DNA of 64,000 nt from Allacma fusca (Eukaryota > Arthropoda > Collembola > Symphypleona > Sminthuridae), in assembly GCA_947179485.1 (NCBI GenBank), contig OX359246.1, forward strand, positions 5,952,001-6,016,000, written 5' to 3'. The notes below the pieces were generated by a model, which did no database searches, had not been told where the DNA came from, and saw nothing but the letters and a program-made list of their open reading frames with translations. Position numbers and translations under genes: made by a program. Positions 11,838-24,260 of this stretch are shown piece by piece. Numbering within the stretch: the first letter of the stretch is position 1; every line of letters begins with the position of its first letter.

Positions 11838-12254
11838 AAATCGCATTAAAATTTTAGATTTTCTGGTAAAACTAGATTAAAACCTGCACGGAATGTTAAA
11901 AAACCTTCGAGCAAATCCCAAGAGCACGGCCCTTTACTTACAGTAAACAAGTTCCGGATAGTAAACCCCCAAAAATCACTGGTCTACAGAAATGAACGTG
12001 GAATTGCATGACAAACAAAATGTTAAAATCGTGTAGAAAATTTGCATTTGTTAATCATTGTTTACTCAGAATTCCCTACTAGATCAATTTCCGTGCGAGT
12101 TCGAGAATATCGTGATATTTTCAGAGAATATATTCCAACCGAAACGATTCCTGCAAAGTGTTTTTTGATACATCATATCAAATGACTATTACTAATCTCG
12201 AAATACTCCACGCATTTAAATTTGATTGGTTGGAGTGACTTCATTAACTTCAAA
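11838..12254 (+). promoter_or_regulatory. Conserved upstream block of IR gene C
   Basis: Counterpart of 1628-2029 and 31827-32236. It shares AAATCGCATTAAAA, GTTTACTCAGAATTCCCTA and CTCCACGCATTTAAATTTGA just before the start codon. Conservation across three copies fits a shared promoter/5' leader, though it may only reflect recent duplication. Confidence 0.4.
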
Positions 12255-14300
12255 ATGAAAACATATTCGGATCTACTAATGACTTTCCTAATCGTAATTT
12301 ATTTTATTTACAATGTAAATTCGTCCAAATCTCACTATGCTTTTATTTCCGATATACTTGTGCCATTAGAAACTTGTGAAACAATTTTGCTTTCCTACGA
12401 CATTTTAAGCAATAGAAATCAACATGATCCGGCTTTATCGATCTTAGTATTGGCCAACAGAATCCTTCATCCAATTAAATTGATAACCAATGAGAAATTC
12501 CTACCATTCACCGTGGGCGAACAATTGGGTAAATATAACTGTAAGTTGTATTTATTACTAAAGGAGCTCAACATGACTAACGAAAAAGGCAAAGCCCTTC
12601 AAGTTCAGCCCAGCGCAAGTAAAATTGCTAGAGTTGCCAAACCTGAGCGGGACTACGTTACCTTACTTTACCCTAAGAACAGAAAATTCAACGTCATGGA
12701 ACTTAAAATCTTTAAAAAGAAAGTACGTCTGAAATTGTCACCGTACAGAGTTGCATTTCCCGAAAATACGTTATTTGTTGAATGGGATCCAGATTCCACA
12801 CGGATTGAAAATATCTTCATTCTTCATGTTTATTGCACGCGTTCACAGGTTTTGTGTCTAAAGCGGAAACTGCTGACCGATTTGCTGGCCGATTCCAACA
12901 CCGTCAATTTGCAACTACATTTCGATACACGTTTTAAGCGCTCATCCTTGCGACGTTATAATTACAATCGACATAAAATCGCGCTGTGCTCACATCTCAA
13001 ATTAAACGTTTTCTACGAACATATTGAGCCCTCGACATTCCGACAAACTTGGAAATCCTCCCAGGCATGGTCACTATACCCTGCGGCTCGTATTTACATA
13101 ATAATTACCGGATTTTTAAATGCAACCGGAGTCGACACTCAATATTTAGGGGACGAAACTTTGGGGGGAATATCAGGGAGTGTGCACTTTGATAAAATCA
13201 ATACGTTCAAATATAAAATGGTATTTCTGGAAGAGTATGCGTATTACAACTTTTATTATTTCCAAAATGACACTCGCAGTTCAAAAATAAATCTATTAGC
13301 ATTCTTTAGCCCCATTGACGGTCCGACATGGGCATGTATTTCTATTTCAGCATGCATATTAATACTTTTAATAAAACATCTAATTCCCGTGGACAAGCAG
13401 TCAATTTTCACAGTTGTGGCTGCTCTTGTCTCTCAGTCAACAACTTCATCTAAATTGGGTTTGTTGATGCTATGGAATTTCGTTGCATTTATCCTGAGTA
13501 ACGTATACTCCGGATCTATTGAGAGCCTTCTGGCTTCACCATCAATGCCAAAAAGAATAACTGATTTTAAGGATCTCGTTGAAAAAAACTACACGCCTTG
13601 TTTACCATTAGGATTGGATGGGGCTCACTTGGTGAACAAGAACCTCGTGACCGGTGGTCTGCCGTATATTGATCGCTTGAGGAACAGGACAAAAATCCTC
13701 GCTCAGTTTAAAACTACGCTGGAGAAAAAGTACTGGGAATTCTTAATGACGGTGGAGAAAACATGTGGGTTGGATGCAGAAAGTACGGTGCGGTTCCTGG
13801 AGAAGCAGTTATCTTTGCTAAAACCGAATCTGTACTGTTTTGGAGGGAGGAAACCTATGAACTTGGCCCCGACGGTTTGGACATTTTATAATCCTAATGC
13901 AGCTCTGCTGTATTCTATTGCACATCAGTTACTTGCTACTGGAGTGATCCAGCTATTTCAAGAATTGAAGAATGAAATTACTTTGGAGCTAGTACAGGAA
14001 TATATGCGAAATGTTATCTTTAAAGAGGAAGTTGCTCAAAGAGCGTTGAGAGCATCACATGTTCCTCTTGAACCACTGTCCCTGACTCAAACCAGCACCA
14101 TGTTTTTGATGTTTCTGCCGTTGTTCAGCATTGCTGGGATCTGTCATATATGGAAAAAGTTGTGTCAATCAAATGTTTATATACTGGCTTTCAATTGGTT
14201 TTTATTATATTTTGGCTGCACTTGTAATTTATTTGTTAGACTGTTTAAATTTTGCTTCTCTATTGTCCTTTCTTTCTTTAATGGTTATACTTGTAGCTAG
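12255..14300 (+). CDS. Divergent ionotropic receptor (IR-like), copy C, intact
   Basis: Second intact receptor, 681 residues from the ATG at 12255, the position matched in copies A and G; an in-frame upstream start at 12222 would spoil the signal peptide. Architecture as in copy A: signal peptide, long extracellular region with an almost unchanged GKYNCKLYLLLKELN core, TM1 after DGPTWACI, pore-loop-like IFTVVAALV, M3 with NVYSGSIESLL, S2, and a C-terminal TM (MFLMFLPLFSIAGICHIW). It carries a 14-residue tail not present in A. The part just before TM1 (around codons 250-300) differs clearly from A. That is the S1 ligand-binding region, so ligand specificity may differ. Confidence 0.8.
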   Translation: MKTYSDLLMTFLIVIYFIYNVNSSKSHYAFISDILVPLETCETILLSYDILSNRNQHDPALSILVLANRILHPIKLITNEKFLPFTVGEQLGKYNCKLYLLLKELNMTNEKGKALQVQPSASKIARVAKPERDYVTLLYPKNRKFNVMELKIFKKKVRLKLSPYRVAFPENTLFVEWDPDSTRIENIFILHVYCTRSQVLCLKRKLLTDLLADSNTVNLQLHFDTRFKRSSLRRYNYNRHKIALCSHLKLNVFYEHIEPSTFRQTWKSSQAWSLYPAARIYIIITGFLNATGVDTQYLGDETLGGISGSVHFDKINTFKYKMVFLEEYAYYNFYYFQNDTRSSKINLLAFFSPIDGPTWACISISACILILLIKHLIPVDKQSIFTVVAALVSQSTTSSKLGLLMLWNFVAFILSNVYSGSIESLLASPSMPKRITDFKDLVEKNYTPCLPLGLDGAHLVNKNLVTGGLPYIDRLRNRTKILAQFKTTLEKKYWEFLMTVEKTCGLDAESTVRFLEKQLSLLKPNLYCFGGRKPMNLAPTVWTFYNPNAALLYSIAHQLLATGVIQLFQELKNEITLELVQEYMRNVIFKEEVAQRALRASHVPLEPLSLTQTSTMFLMFLPLFSIAGICHIWKKLCQSNVYILAFNWFLLYFGCTCNLFVRLFKFCFSIVLSFFNGYTCS

Positions 14301-15446
14301 CCTTTTTGTTTGTACTTGAAGAGCGAGATTGTGATTAAAGTTTGGCTTCTTTTTTTTTGAATTTTGAATAGCATAGGGCCAAAATCAAAAGTGTGTTTTG
14401 TTTCAAATTGAATTTTTGCCACTATACAATATTTGAAAGGAAGCCCCTTTCATTGTAAAATTCGGCTGTTCAATGGTCATCGGAATATGGTAGAGTGAGG
14501 TACGGGTGATTCTCCAAATACATGTCCCTACTACCAAAACAAATAGTTGTTTAAATGTCTGTATTTAAATTCTAACGTTTCTAATAAATCAAAATTTGTA
14601 AAAGTATGAAATGTGTGTAACTTATTTTTATACAATTGGATTAGAGCTTATATAGTGATTCCTCTTAGTGCCTTTTCATTTCTTGTTCAAAATTTAGTGG
14701 TAGTTATGTCATTAATTTATATTTGTTTTTTGTATTCCTTAGGAACGTTTTTCGTTTCACGAAAATTGACTTCTTTACTCAAGTGTAACTAAGCATACAA
14801 TTTAGGGCCCAAATCGCTGTTTAGCGGGACAGCAAGCGATCCGGAATAATATAGCGAGAGGCATTGATTTCACTATTTACCATAATGTCGAGAGAACTCT
14901 CAATTTTGCTGGGAGGAATCAGTATTTTATAAGAGGCGTTTCGGTAATTAGGAAGAATTTAAGATACAATAATAGGCCAGAAACCCCAGGATTTGTGATA
15001 ATATTTGGTAGCATGTAATTTGTCGTGTATCTAATAATGTCGTTTTAATTATTTTTAGATGTTTTAGTGTCAATTTCACCAAGAGGTAAGCCTTTTAGAA
15101 CTTCATCGTGGAAGAAATTCTATGCCTACATTAATGCTTTTTAACTCTACACAACCTGTACAATTGTTAACACTTGTGGAAAGGTCGAGGTAATCTAGCC
15201 CTGTAGATAGAAACGTGTGAATAGTGGAGATTTTCATTAAATTTTGGGAATGTGGGCATTGGGTTAATTTTCACAGCATTTTAAACGTTTTTGGATCAAT
15301 GGAGCAGTAGTGGGAATTTTGTGAGACGAGGAATTTTTCGACAGGAATTTTTAAATGTATTGATGTCTTCCAGGGAAACCTTTTTTGTAAACAGGGATTT
15401 TGAAATTCCTTGACCTTTCATTGCAGGAAATTGACATCTTGCTTGG
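14301..15446 (+). repeat. 3' intergenic block after gene C (paralogue of 43445-44581)
   Basis: Runs parallel to the sequence after gene G for more than 1 kb. Shared text includes TAGCGGGACAGCAAG-like, AATATAGCGAGAGGCATTG and TTTCACCAAGAG. A third partial copy lies at 46563-47000. No gene is seen inside it; it links a full receptor gene to a C-terminal relic in both places. Confidence 0.65.
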
Positions 15447-15567
15447 TTGTTGAAACCGAATTTGTACTGTTTTGGAGGAGTTGAACCTTTTAGCCTGGTG
15501 CCAATAATTTGAAAATTTTATAATCCCAATGCAGCTCGTTTATACACGTTTTTTTCTGGCAACTGGA
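15447..15567 (+). pseudogene. IR-like C-terminal relic D
   Basis: A short piece encodes the family motif LKPNLYCFGG and the following segment up to the NPNAA region, with a frameshift near 15508. It matches relic H at 44582 in sequence and context. It ends abruptly where the element beginning CAGAGCTCCGCACGGG starts. Confidence 0.7.
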
Positions 15568-15800
15568 GCAGAGCTCCGCACGGGTCGGGTAATTTTTGAT
15601 ACCGAACTTGAACCGGAACCGCACTTGAATTTTCTGGTAAAAGCAGAGTCAGATCCGGACTTGCTGGTTCAAGCACGACTACAAAATCCAGTACTCTGAG
15701 TGCACTCTGACCGAATTGCCAAGAATTTTTTTTTAAACCGGACCGACCCGTACTTGAACTCGTACTTGGACCGTACTCGAGGTTCAATTACTTTTTCAAT
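15568..15800. mobile_element. Fragment of a hAT-like element with ACTTGAACCGG motifs
   Basis: Begins with CAGAGCTCCGCACGGGTCGG immediately after the receptor relic and contains repeated forms of CCGNACTTGAACC in both orientations. No right end or target duplication could be matched, so it is probably truncated. Confidence 0.4.
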
Positions 15801-17260
15801 TACCTTTGTAAATTTTAATTTACATAAGTTAGCTTTACGCATTTAGTTTAAAAAAAATTAATTTAATAAAATTATTCACTGATTTTGCTATTTTTTCTAG
15901 CCTTTATAAAGTACGTGTAGCTTAAACGAGCAAAAGGATTTGTTTTGCGGATAAATTTTCAAATAATTCATCGTCTGACACCATCGATGTAGCTGCTGTG
16001 GTGGCAATTCATCACTTAAGCTAATGATAAATAACTAATTGAGTTTTACCCAAGCAATTTTTGAAACAACTAGTCTATAGTGACGTAGTTTCAGAACTGG
16101 GAGCTGTGATATTAAAAAAGTTGGTATTAAAATCTTTCTTATCCGCAATATTTTTAACTATTACCATTAATACGGTATTGAAGAGAATTTCTTAAACCTC
16201 GTTTCCTGTGTTTTCTGCACATGTTCTCAACTAGCCGCTATCGCTTATATAAAAATACACAATGGCTCTCTGAAAAGCTTGCACAATTAGCGTTAAACAT
16301 TTGTATGAACTTCAAACACTGAATAATCTAAAAAACATGTCAAATTTTAAAAAGCCGACATTGCTTTACTTTTTGAAAGACCTCACAAACCCGTGTACAA
16401 CATCCAGAAGTAGCACCCTACACAAAAACATTCAAATTTTCTCTGAAAGTAATCCCTCCTACATTAAAATAATGTTTTCCTCCTCAATGAATCCTTCCAG
16501 CATAGACAGTTTTGCATTCTATATGTACAGCCTCCATAGTTTGCCCCTCTTTCCAAAAGTATCATGAAAATTTCTCAAAATTTACTCCCATGAAGGATTC
16601 ACATTGGAGGTAAACACTGATATATAAATTTGCAGGGATTACCTTTCGAGAACATTTGACGATATTTATGTGGGGGGGGGGGGGGCTAGCTATGCAGGCT
16701 GTACATACGCACATCAGAGATAAACAATCTATGATGGATAGATTCATTGAGGAGGAAAACATTAGTGTACATGTGTGATGATATTTGTATTGGGGGCTAA
16801 TCATTAACGTCTTACAGATGTATACATCAGAGAGAAAAACTCAATAGTCTAGTTTATGCGTATAAGTGATTAAACATGAAGTGAGTATATCATATCGACT
16901 ACATTATTTTACCGGAATTGTGACTTTTTTAAGATTAAATCATTGATACTTATACTCTCAGGGTAAATTGTGGCAACATGAATTTTCCAAATAAATTAAA
17001 AAATGTCAATATGTGTCAACCAGTGTTTAAATCTTTAAATGCTCGAAAACAAGACAAACCGTCTTGAAATTCAATTTTCACTAAGCATTGATAATTATCT
17101 AAGACCAGGAGTGTCAATGTCACTAGGACAGCACCTTTAATGCTACAAAGCCACGATACCCCTTTCCAGTCTTTTGTAAGTAAATCTGAAACGTTCTTGG
17201 TCTGGTGTTCATACTCTGGTAAATTAATTTAAATTGTATCCTTGAAGGACGATTGCATCC
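15801..17260. other. Intergenic with imperfect inverted repeat and poly-G
   Basis: No gene. ATGTTTTCCTCCTCAATGAATC (about 16470) recurs inverted at about 16740, and the CAGCCTCCATAG region near 16528 has an inverted counterpart near 16690. This gives an imperfect hairpin centred near 16610. A run of 14 G lies at about 16672-16685. It may be a decayed fold-back element; no clean ends were found. Confidence 0.4.
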
Positions 17261-18503
17261 TCCCGATCACCAAAAATGATGTAAAGGGGTTTTTCTCGTA
17301 CAACACGTGTACTTGTTCCTACTTGTGATGTACATAATACTTAATTATCCCTTCAGCCATCAGCTTCTAGATGACCATACACCAAAAGATGGCAAATAAA
17401 AAATTTGGCATTGCCAAAACATATAAACACAAATTGAAATAAATTTAAATTTTTTAAAAGGATTGGGAAATTTCATCTTCGTGGCAACGGAGTGGTATCT
17501 TTTCTTCCCAACCCAATTAAAATAGCCCTAAATGTTCTCAACTTCTGTCAGTGTTACAGAAGGGGTTTGAACAGGTTCAGACAGGTTTGAAAATTGAATT
17601 CGGTCAAGATGACTGATTTACGATACACTTATTTAGGCAGGTATTATTTGACCAATTCGCATTGATCCAGGTGATTCTAGGTCTAGAACTTTGACAAGGA
17701 GCGAGGAATTTAAATTTATTATAAAAGGAGCGGAAAACAAATTGGACGTATTTTTTCATTATCCCTTTTGCAAACATGCGCTAGAGAGAAAAATGATTTT
17801 TTTAAAAGTAATCCACTTTACGTTTTTTCAAATCTGGTGACACGATGAAATTAAAAATACGCATACTAAATCACATTTCAAATTTGTATTCTCTAGAAAG
17901 ACTTCCGGGGCTTTCTCAAAATAGTCATCCGAATCCCCATGGTATGGTTCCTGACAGTAAATAAGCTTCAAATGGCACACTTCATATACCATTTGTCTGC
18001 AGAACTGCACGTTGCATTGCATGTCAAGCTAAATGTTAAAACCGTTTTGCATTTATACACGGGTAATCAGTGTGTAGTTTTGGGTATTCCTGAACGACTT
18101 AATGTTTGTGTGTATTTAGGGCTGAGTGTAATGCTACTTAAAGTCATCCGTGATTACTGAAAGTTGTCTGACATAGTAATCCTAATCCGTAATCCCTTCG
18201 GATAAATTTTACAAACGTAATCCCATGTCCAATGCTTTTCAAAATAATCTGTAATCACTACTCATAAATCAACAATAAATGATAATCTGCAATCGGCTCT
18301 GCCAAATTAAATGTATTTTTGGTCGTAATAATCCCCTTATAATTTTAATTAGTAGTATTTTAGCAGTAGGTGGATTTCTCCTTATAACCGGAGTATATCT
18401 AGCAGTTATCTGTGTTCCGGCTGAATTTACAACCTGCTGTCTAACAAAAAATTTAAATGTGACATTAATTGTACTGATAAGGCTTATCGTGTAACATTAT
18501 ACC
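17261..18503 (+). repeat. Upstream block of B-type IR copies (second copy)
   Basis: Paralogue of 6916-9120, without the MITE found at 7708-8623, so it supplies the empty site for that insertion. The block resumes at 23310 after the inserted hAT transposon and leads into pseudogene E. Confidence 0.65.
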
Positions 18504-18532
18504 CAGGGATGGGAAATTTAGTCAGACGACCT

Positions 18533-18830
18533 GCAGGATTGGATTAAGGGATTAAGCGAAAAAATTCCGATCACTTGGATTGGATTACGGGATTAAGCAC
18601 AAAAATTCCGATCACTTGGATTGGATTACGGGATTAAGCACAAAAATTCCGATCACATGGATTGGATAACGGGATTAAGCACAAAAATTCCGATCACATG
18701 GATTGGATAACGGGATTAAGCACAAAAATTCCGATCACATGGATTGGATTACGGGATTAAGCACAAAAATTCCGATCACATGGATTGGATTACGGGATTA
18801 AGCACAAAATTTCCGATCAGTTGGATTAGA
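18533..18830 (+). repeat. 41-bp subterminal tandem repeat in the hAT element
   Basis: About seven copies of a 41-bp unit containing GGATTGGATTACGGGATTAA and AAAATTCCGATCAC, very alike, immediately inside the left terminal repeat. The opposite end carries related GGATTA-rich text without the same regular array. Subterminal repeats of hAT elements are known transposase-binding sites; that role here is inference. Confidence 0.8.
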
Positions 18831-19373
18831 GTAAAGAATTCATAAAAATAAATAAAAATTCGCAGATTTACATGTGATTGGCGTTTTGATGTGGATTTTA
18901 TTAAGGCCATTGAGAAAAACAAATTTTCTAACGGATTAGCACATAGACGAAATAAAATCTTACTTACAGTACATCAACGGGCCAACATTTGCCAATGCAT
19001 AGATTTTTGAGCTATTGGGCACCGCAAATTCGGCATGGATTCGGATTGAGATAATGCGGTGACGTAAAAATCCAAATAGTTGGTTTAGTTAACAATGCTG
19101 GTCCCATTGATTCAAATTCATTAGTATGAAGTTATGGATAAATTTTAACCAGAAATAGTCCAAAAATTAAAGATGTACATAGTTCAAATCACAATTCAAA
19201 TCCACATGTTTATAACACACATTTCAATCATTATATTTAACTAAAATACTAATATAAAGAGTACTAAAAATACTAAAATATGTACAGATTTTGGGCACGA
19301 GAACGGAGACTTGTTACTCGGTAATCAGTAAAAAGGCTTGAAACCACTTTAAAATCACAAAAGAACGACAATT

Positions 19374-22300
19374 TTAATTTGTATCCTTGCAATGCATCAT
19401 GTCAAGTTCGTCACCATTGACTTTAAGGAGAACCAACAGTTCAAATACTGGGTCGCTGAGGTTGTAACGGTTTGGACGCATTACCATATTAGCATAATTG
19501 AACAATCGTTCTGAAGGGGCAGATGAAGGCAACGGTGTATTGAAGTGCAAAAACATCTTTCTAATAATGGGAAAGTTGTGAAGGGAAATTAATTCTTGAG
19601 AAGAATTTTGAAAATATCTCAAGCATTCCAGTTCAGCAGTGTTTTCTCTATTCTCAATAACGCTTGCGGTGGGAGATGAAAACTCGAAGAAATCGTCGAT
19701 GACATGAAATTCTTCTTGCGCATCAAACTCTACAGGTGTTTCAAATAATTTTGATTCCTGAATGAAAAATTGTCGCAACTTTTCTCTCTTATCAGCTGGA
19801 ATCCATCGCAATTTGAAATAAGGCAGGCTTATTGTAGCTAAAATTTCTTCCCGAGATGAAATTATGTCGAAATTGCAAATCGATGCGAAGCGATCCTGCA
19901 ATCCGTCTCTTAAAGCGGTTGCAAGAGGAGTTGTATATTTCCTAGTTGAAGCGTTCTCTATAATAGTTTCCAGCTTTTTCATTGCTTGAATAACGACTGG
20001 AGCCAGATAGCCATAAAAAAAATCTTTTTCGCTCTGTAACTTGTCTAAAGCTGCTGAAATTGGCCTCATCGCAACAATGTAATCCTCAAGAAATGTTATC
20101 TCCTCGTCGACTAGTTTCTGAACAGAAGCAGTCTGGAATATTTGCTTAAATTTTTCCTTGTGCTCCAGCAGACTAGAAATTGAATCATACAAGCTGTTCC
20201 AGCGAGTAGGTACTGGTTTTTTTAAGGCTTTGCCGCATAACTCTTGAAGAGTCTCCGCCATTTTTGTAGATCTGTTGGAAAGTTTGTTCCATAAAGCAGC
20301 ACACTTTGCCATTGCTGATCGGTAGATTCTTTTGAACTGTGGTTCGTTCTGCGAATTTATTTTTGTCTGAAAACAAACATTTTTTTTCGCAAAAATAGGT
20401 CTATAAAGCAAAAGGCATCGCTACGCGATAATTTGAGGCTTCGCGTAGAGTTGCGTCAGCCAAGGCCGTCAAAGTAGGATGAATTTTCGTTTTTTTCGAA
20501 ATTTCAGATTTGTTTTAGAAAACACTATCGGGCCAATTTCGACGACATAGAAAGTAACCATAACTTTTTACATAATCAATATTCACAAAAAGTTCCATTA
20601 AAATCGATTCAGTAGTTTTAGAGATAACAGTCGTTTGACATAAAGTCCAAAATTTTAAGAATTGTTTTCGAAAAAACTATCGGACCGATTTCAACGACAC
20701 ATACAGTAGCCATTACTATTAACATAAGCAATATTCACAAAAAGTTTCATTGAAATCGATTCTGCAGTTTTAGAGATAACAGTCATTTGACATAAAGTCC
20801 AAAATTTCAAGAATTTATTTCAAAAAAACTATCCGGCCGATTTCACCCAAATACGAACTCAGCCTTACTAGTGATCCAAGTAATTGCCGTAAAAAATGTC
20901 ATTGAAATCGGTATCGTAGGTTTTGCGTAATCGTGCGGAGAGACACACGGACGTACGGACGTGCGGACAAGGTTATTTAACTAGGGGGCTGACGCCACCC
21001 TAAAAACCCAATAAAACACCCATTTAGCTAACAATGATTATATCAAATACCAGCGTGCAATCAGTAGTTGCTACCAAACTGAGCGTGTGACTTGCACATC
21101 TCGCATGTGAAGGAAGTAAAATATTTGTCGGTGTTACAGATTGAAGCACTCGGCCCATATCTTCAGACACCAGCTCCGAAACGTCGTCATCATCCTCGTC
21201 ATCCACAGAATCGAGTTCATCTATGTCAATAATTCCACCTGTTACGATTCCCTCACGTCCTGTAACTTGATCAGCCAAATCAATTCCAAATTCACGAAAT
21301 GCCTTGACAAAATTGCTTCCATTATCTGTTACAACTTTAATAACGTTCTCACGAGACAGCCCGAAGGACTTAAATATTTCTTGAAGCATTGATGCTATTC
21401 GATCGAATGTATGCGATCCTTTAAATCTCTTTAAAGCCAAGATACAAGATTTCCTCTCTAAGTCATTTGTTATCCAGTGTAGTGTCACTCCTAAATAGCT
21501 ACGCCTCCTTGAGGACCAAATATCTGTTGTTGCACAGAATTCTTTGACGAATTTTATTCTCTGCTTTAAGCCGTCTTCAAATTTTCCTTTCCTTTCCATT
21601 AGCTTAGCTACCAAAGTGCCACGACTAAAAACTTCGGCCTTTGGATCCAAGCCTAAAATACGTACATAAAATTAAATTAAAATATTTTTCACACTACATA
21701 TTAACCACCCACAAATGTGTTACAAATTATATGTAGTCAACTATTCATTGCTGTTATTACTGTATGGGTTGGTTGTAACTGAAGGTTATAACTAAGAGTG
21801 ACATTACCACTGGGACCGTAGTCAGGCGTCATAAATTTTATTGAGTAATCCAAAAGTTTTTAATGTAACCCAATTATCTCGTGTGGTGCATACGTAGCAC
21901 TATGATTAGTGACCACTCAGGGACCATAACACAAAGATTAAAAAATTCAATGAAATAAAAATTGAATTAAAAAATTCTCTGAATAAAAACTCCCATCGAT
22001 TTCCCTACATTCGAACGTTACTAGTGAAGCCGAATATCTACACATAATTGCTTGTTTTCACAATGTCATTTCCACTCTGCCGCGACCCAAATTCACATCT
22101 TATTATAAATTATAATATTATAATAGATTTCACTACTAAATCATTTTGTGAAATCAACCCATTTACTTTAATTTTATGCGAATCACATCTTAGTTTAGGA
22201 ATACAAATCTCACCTTTAACTAAATTCCGAAAGCGTTTGTCCTCGACTATGCTAAGAGGGCTCATAGTGCCGACCACAAAATCCATAATCAACTCGTCCA

Positions 22301-22784
22301 CCTTAAGTTTCTTACTCGATTCACCGGTTTTGGGAAAGTTCAGTGTTGTTTGTCTTGCCCTCTTATTTTTGACTGTTGGTGAATCTTTATAAATAAGATA
22401 GTCCTTGTATTCTTTATGATGGTACTTCTGGAAAGACGAAGGTTTTATTTAGAATGACATTTTTAATAACACTTATTGTAAATTAACTACATACAAAATA
22501 AATGTGTAATAATTCTTTACTTTCATAAGCAAGCTTAAAAGCTAGGATAAATGAATTGTATCCAGTAACATATGTATTATTTCAAAGCAAAAAATAATTA
22601 CCTGAAGATGTGATGTAAAGTTTGACGTTGGGTGTAAGGATCCTTTTACAAATCCACTGCTTGATTCAGAAGAATTTTGACATGTCACACACTTTGCTTT
22701 GACTTCATTATTGTCTATTTCTACAATTTCAAAAAACTTTCCATCAAGAACGATGGGTTTCTGTTTTTCTACTTTTTGAGTCAT
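19374..22784 (-). CDS. hAT transposase, four exons
   Basis: Cut-and-paste transposase of the hAT superfamily, nuclear. Exons on the minus strand: 22784-22602, 22427-22214, 21652-21051, 20366-19374, each bounded by GT-AG and phase-compatible. The joined frame is 663 codons plus stop, with no break. Exon 1 and the start of exon 2 form a BED-type zinc finger (CVTC, then H-x4-H across the intron). Exon 3 holds the first catalytic Asp (CATTDIWSS) and the second (VVTDNGSN). Exons 3-4 carry the RCASHTLSLV and TRWNSLY motifs, and exon 4 ends in the dimerisation region with SSAPSERLFNYA, which includes the expected catalytic Glu. Intron 3 is 684 bp and contains 152-bp tandem repeats. Confidence 0.85.
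20517..20900 (+). repeat. 152-bp tandem repeat in transposase intron 3
   Basis: ACTATCGG recurs at spacing 152 (about 20525, 20677, 20829), with well-conserved units containing TTCACAAAAAGTT, AAATCGATTC and TTTAGAGATAACAGTC; about 2.5 copies. Downstream, to about 21010, lies CGGACGTACGGACGTGCGGACAAGG, which looks like part of another repeat family. This may be a separate insertion captured as intron sequence. Confidence 0.7.
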
Positions 22785-23395
22785 GTTGACCTACTTTATA
22801 ACATGTTTGACTCACTTTGGTTCACTGGTAATTACTCATGCTAACAAAGAAACTACTATGTTCCCACGCTCTTTCCCAGAATTATAATTCTATAAGCTAT
22901 AACGAAATGACTTCGGTTTGAAAACGTTGCCACTGGAATTGTGACATGTGAACGCAGGAAAAACGTTCTTTGCAATACCGCTAGGTAGTGAAAAATACCG
23001 TGCAAATACAGCAACGGCATTCCAGTAGATGCAATCCAATCCCCACTACTGAGAGTAGTGGATTTTGGGATTAGGATTGACCAAATATTTCATAAAGTAT
23101 TGGATTAGGATTGGGGATTAATTCGCTGGTACGCAAATATTTGGATTTGGCTAATGGATTAAATTGAAAACGTTGAGCCGGGATTGAGGAGTACGGATTA
23201 TATTTCAGGTTACTCAACACTTGGATTAGGATTGGGATTAATTATTTCTTGTAAATTTCGTAATCCGGGATTAAATTAATCCCGGATTAATAATCCATTC
23301 CCATCCCTGATTATACCTCAAGGTATAAGTAACACTACGATATTTATAGTCATCGTCACTAATGGACATATCAACCATAACATTTTTACACAGTA

Positions 23396-23867
23396 CAGTT
23401 AAACCTCTTTATTGTCACTACTGCTATAAGCAACTTCTCTCTGTAGTCATAAAATAATTTGGCACCGGCGATTCTCCCGTATACTAATGTGAAATAATTT
23501 CCGAATAGTCAACTTCCCAATAGTCATGACCTCTCTAATGTCCAGCATGTTTTCGTCCCGAGGAATCCACAGCTCCCCATATAGTCACACTATTTAAAAA
23601 AATCCGGGCCAAGGGGGGATCTTAATTCCAATATTAACAAATAATATATATTTAAACCCTATTATGCACACAGAATGTGCATCACAGTAGTTTGCCAGTA
23701 CGTTGACATCATGTAAAATTGCTCATTCATTGTTTTTAGTTGCATACAAACATAATTTATTTTCGCACATTCAGCAAATAATTGTATATATTCGGAGTAG
23801 TCAACGTTCTCTATAGACAACTTTTATATACGGTCCCCTGCGCTGTGACTATAAAGAGGTTTTACTG
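23396..23867. mobile_element. pogo/Tigger-like MITE with TA duplication
   Basis: The ends CAGTTAAACCTCTTTATTGT and (right, inverted) CAGTAAAACCTCTTTATAGT match at nearly every base and are flanked by TA on both sides. The uninterrupted version of the site is seen near 9180 (CACTGTATTAACATG). 472 bp, no transposase. CAGT...AACCTC ends with TA duplication fit the Tc1/mariner-pogo group. Confidence 0.8.
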
Positions 23868-24260
23868 TATTAACATGAACATAGGAGAATATGCCAGTGG
23901 TGTAATCCCGTCACCAATTATTTGACCTGTAAACCCGCTGCTTAAATATTCAAAAAGTAATCCGTTTTCACCTCCATGCATATTTAAAATGCAATCATGT
24001 CATCACAATCCAAACATTGTGTGATGTCCAACATTTCTTATGTGCAATCTACCCAGCCCTGCGTACATTAGTATTTAGTTTTTGTGTCGTTTCAGAACAA
24101 ATAATCCGATCGGTGTAAATCCTGTAATGCAAACCTAGCGACATGGACATAACTCATGCAAAATTGGCGGTAGTCACAAATGACTGCTATTTCTGAAACC
24201 TTTTACAAAGTATTTAAATTCAATTTATTGACTGAAGCCTGCATTTCTCTTATTTCACAC

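Larger units (their letters stand above)
18504..23309. mobile_element. hAT transposon, complete and apparently autonomous
   Basis: 4806 bp bounded by CAGGGATGGGAA and its inverted match TTCCCATCCCTG, with a perfect 8-bp target duplication ATTATACC (18496-18503, 23310-23317). The paralogous empty site near 9095-9105 (CATTATACCTCAAGG) confirms the insertion point. Inside is a minus-strand transposase gene (19374-22784) that splices to an uninterrupted frame. Subterminal tandem repeats lie at 18533-18830, and GGATTAGGATT-rich sequence lies at the other end (about 23040-23300). With intact ends, coding frame and duplications it may be recently active. Confidence 0.9.
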
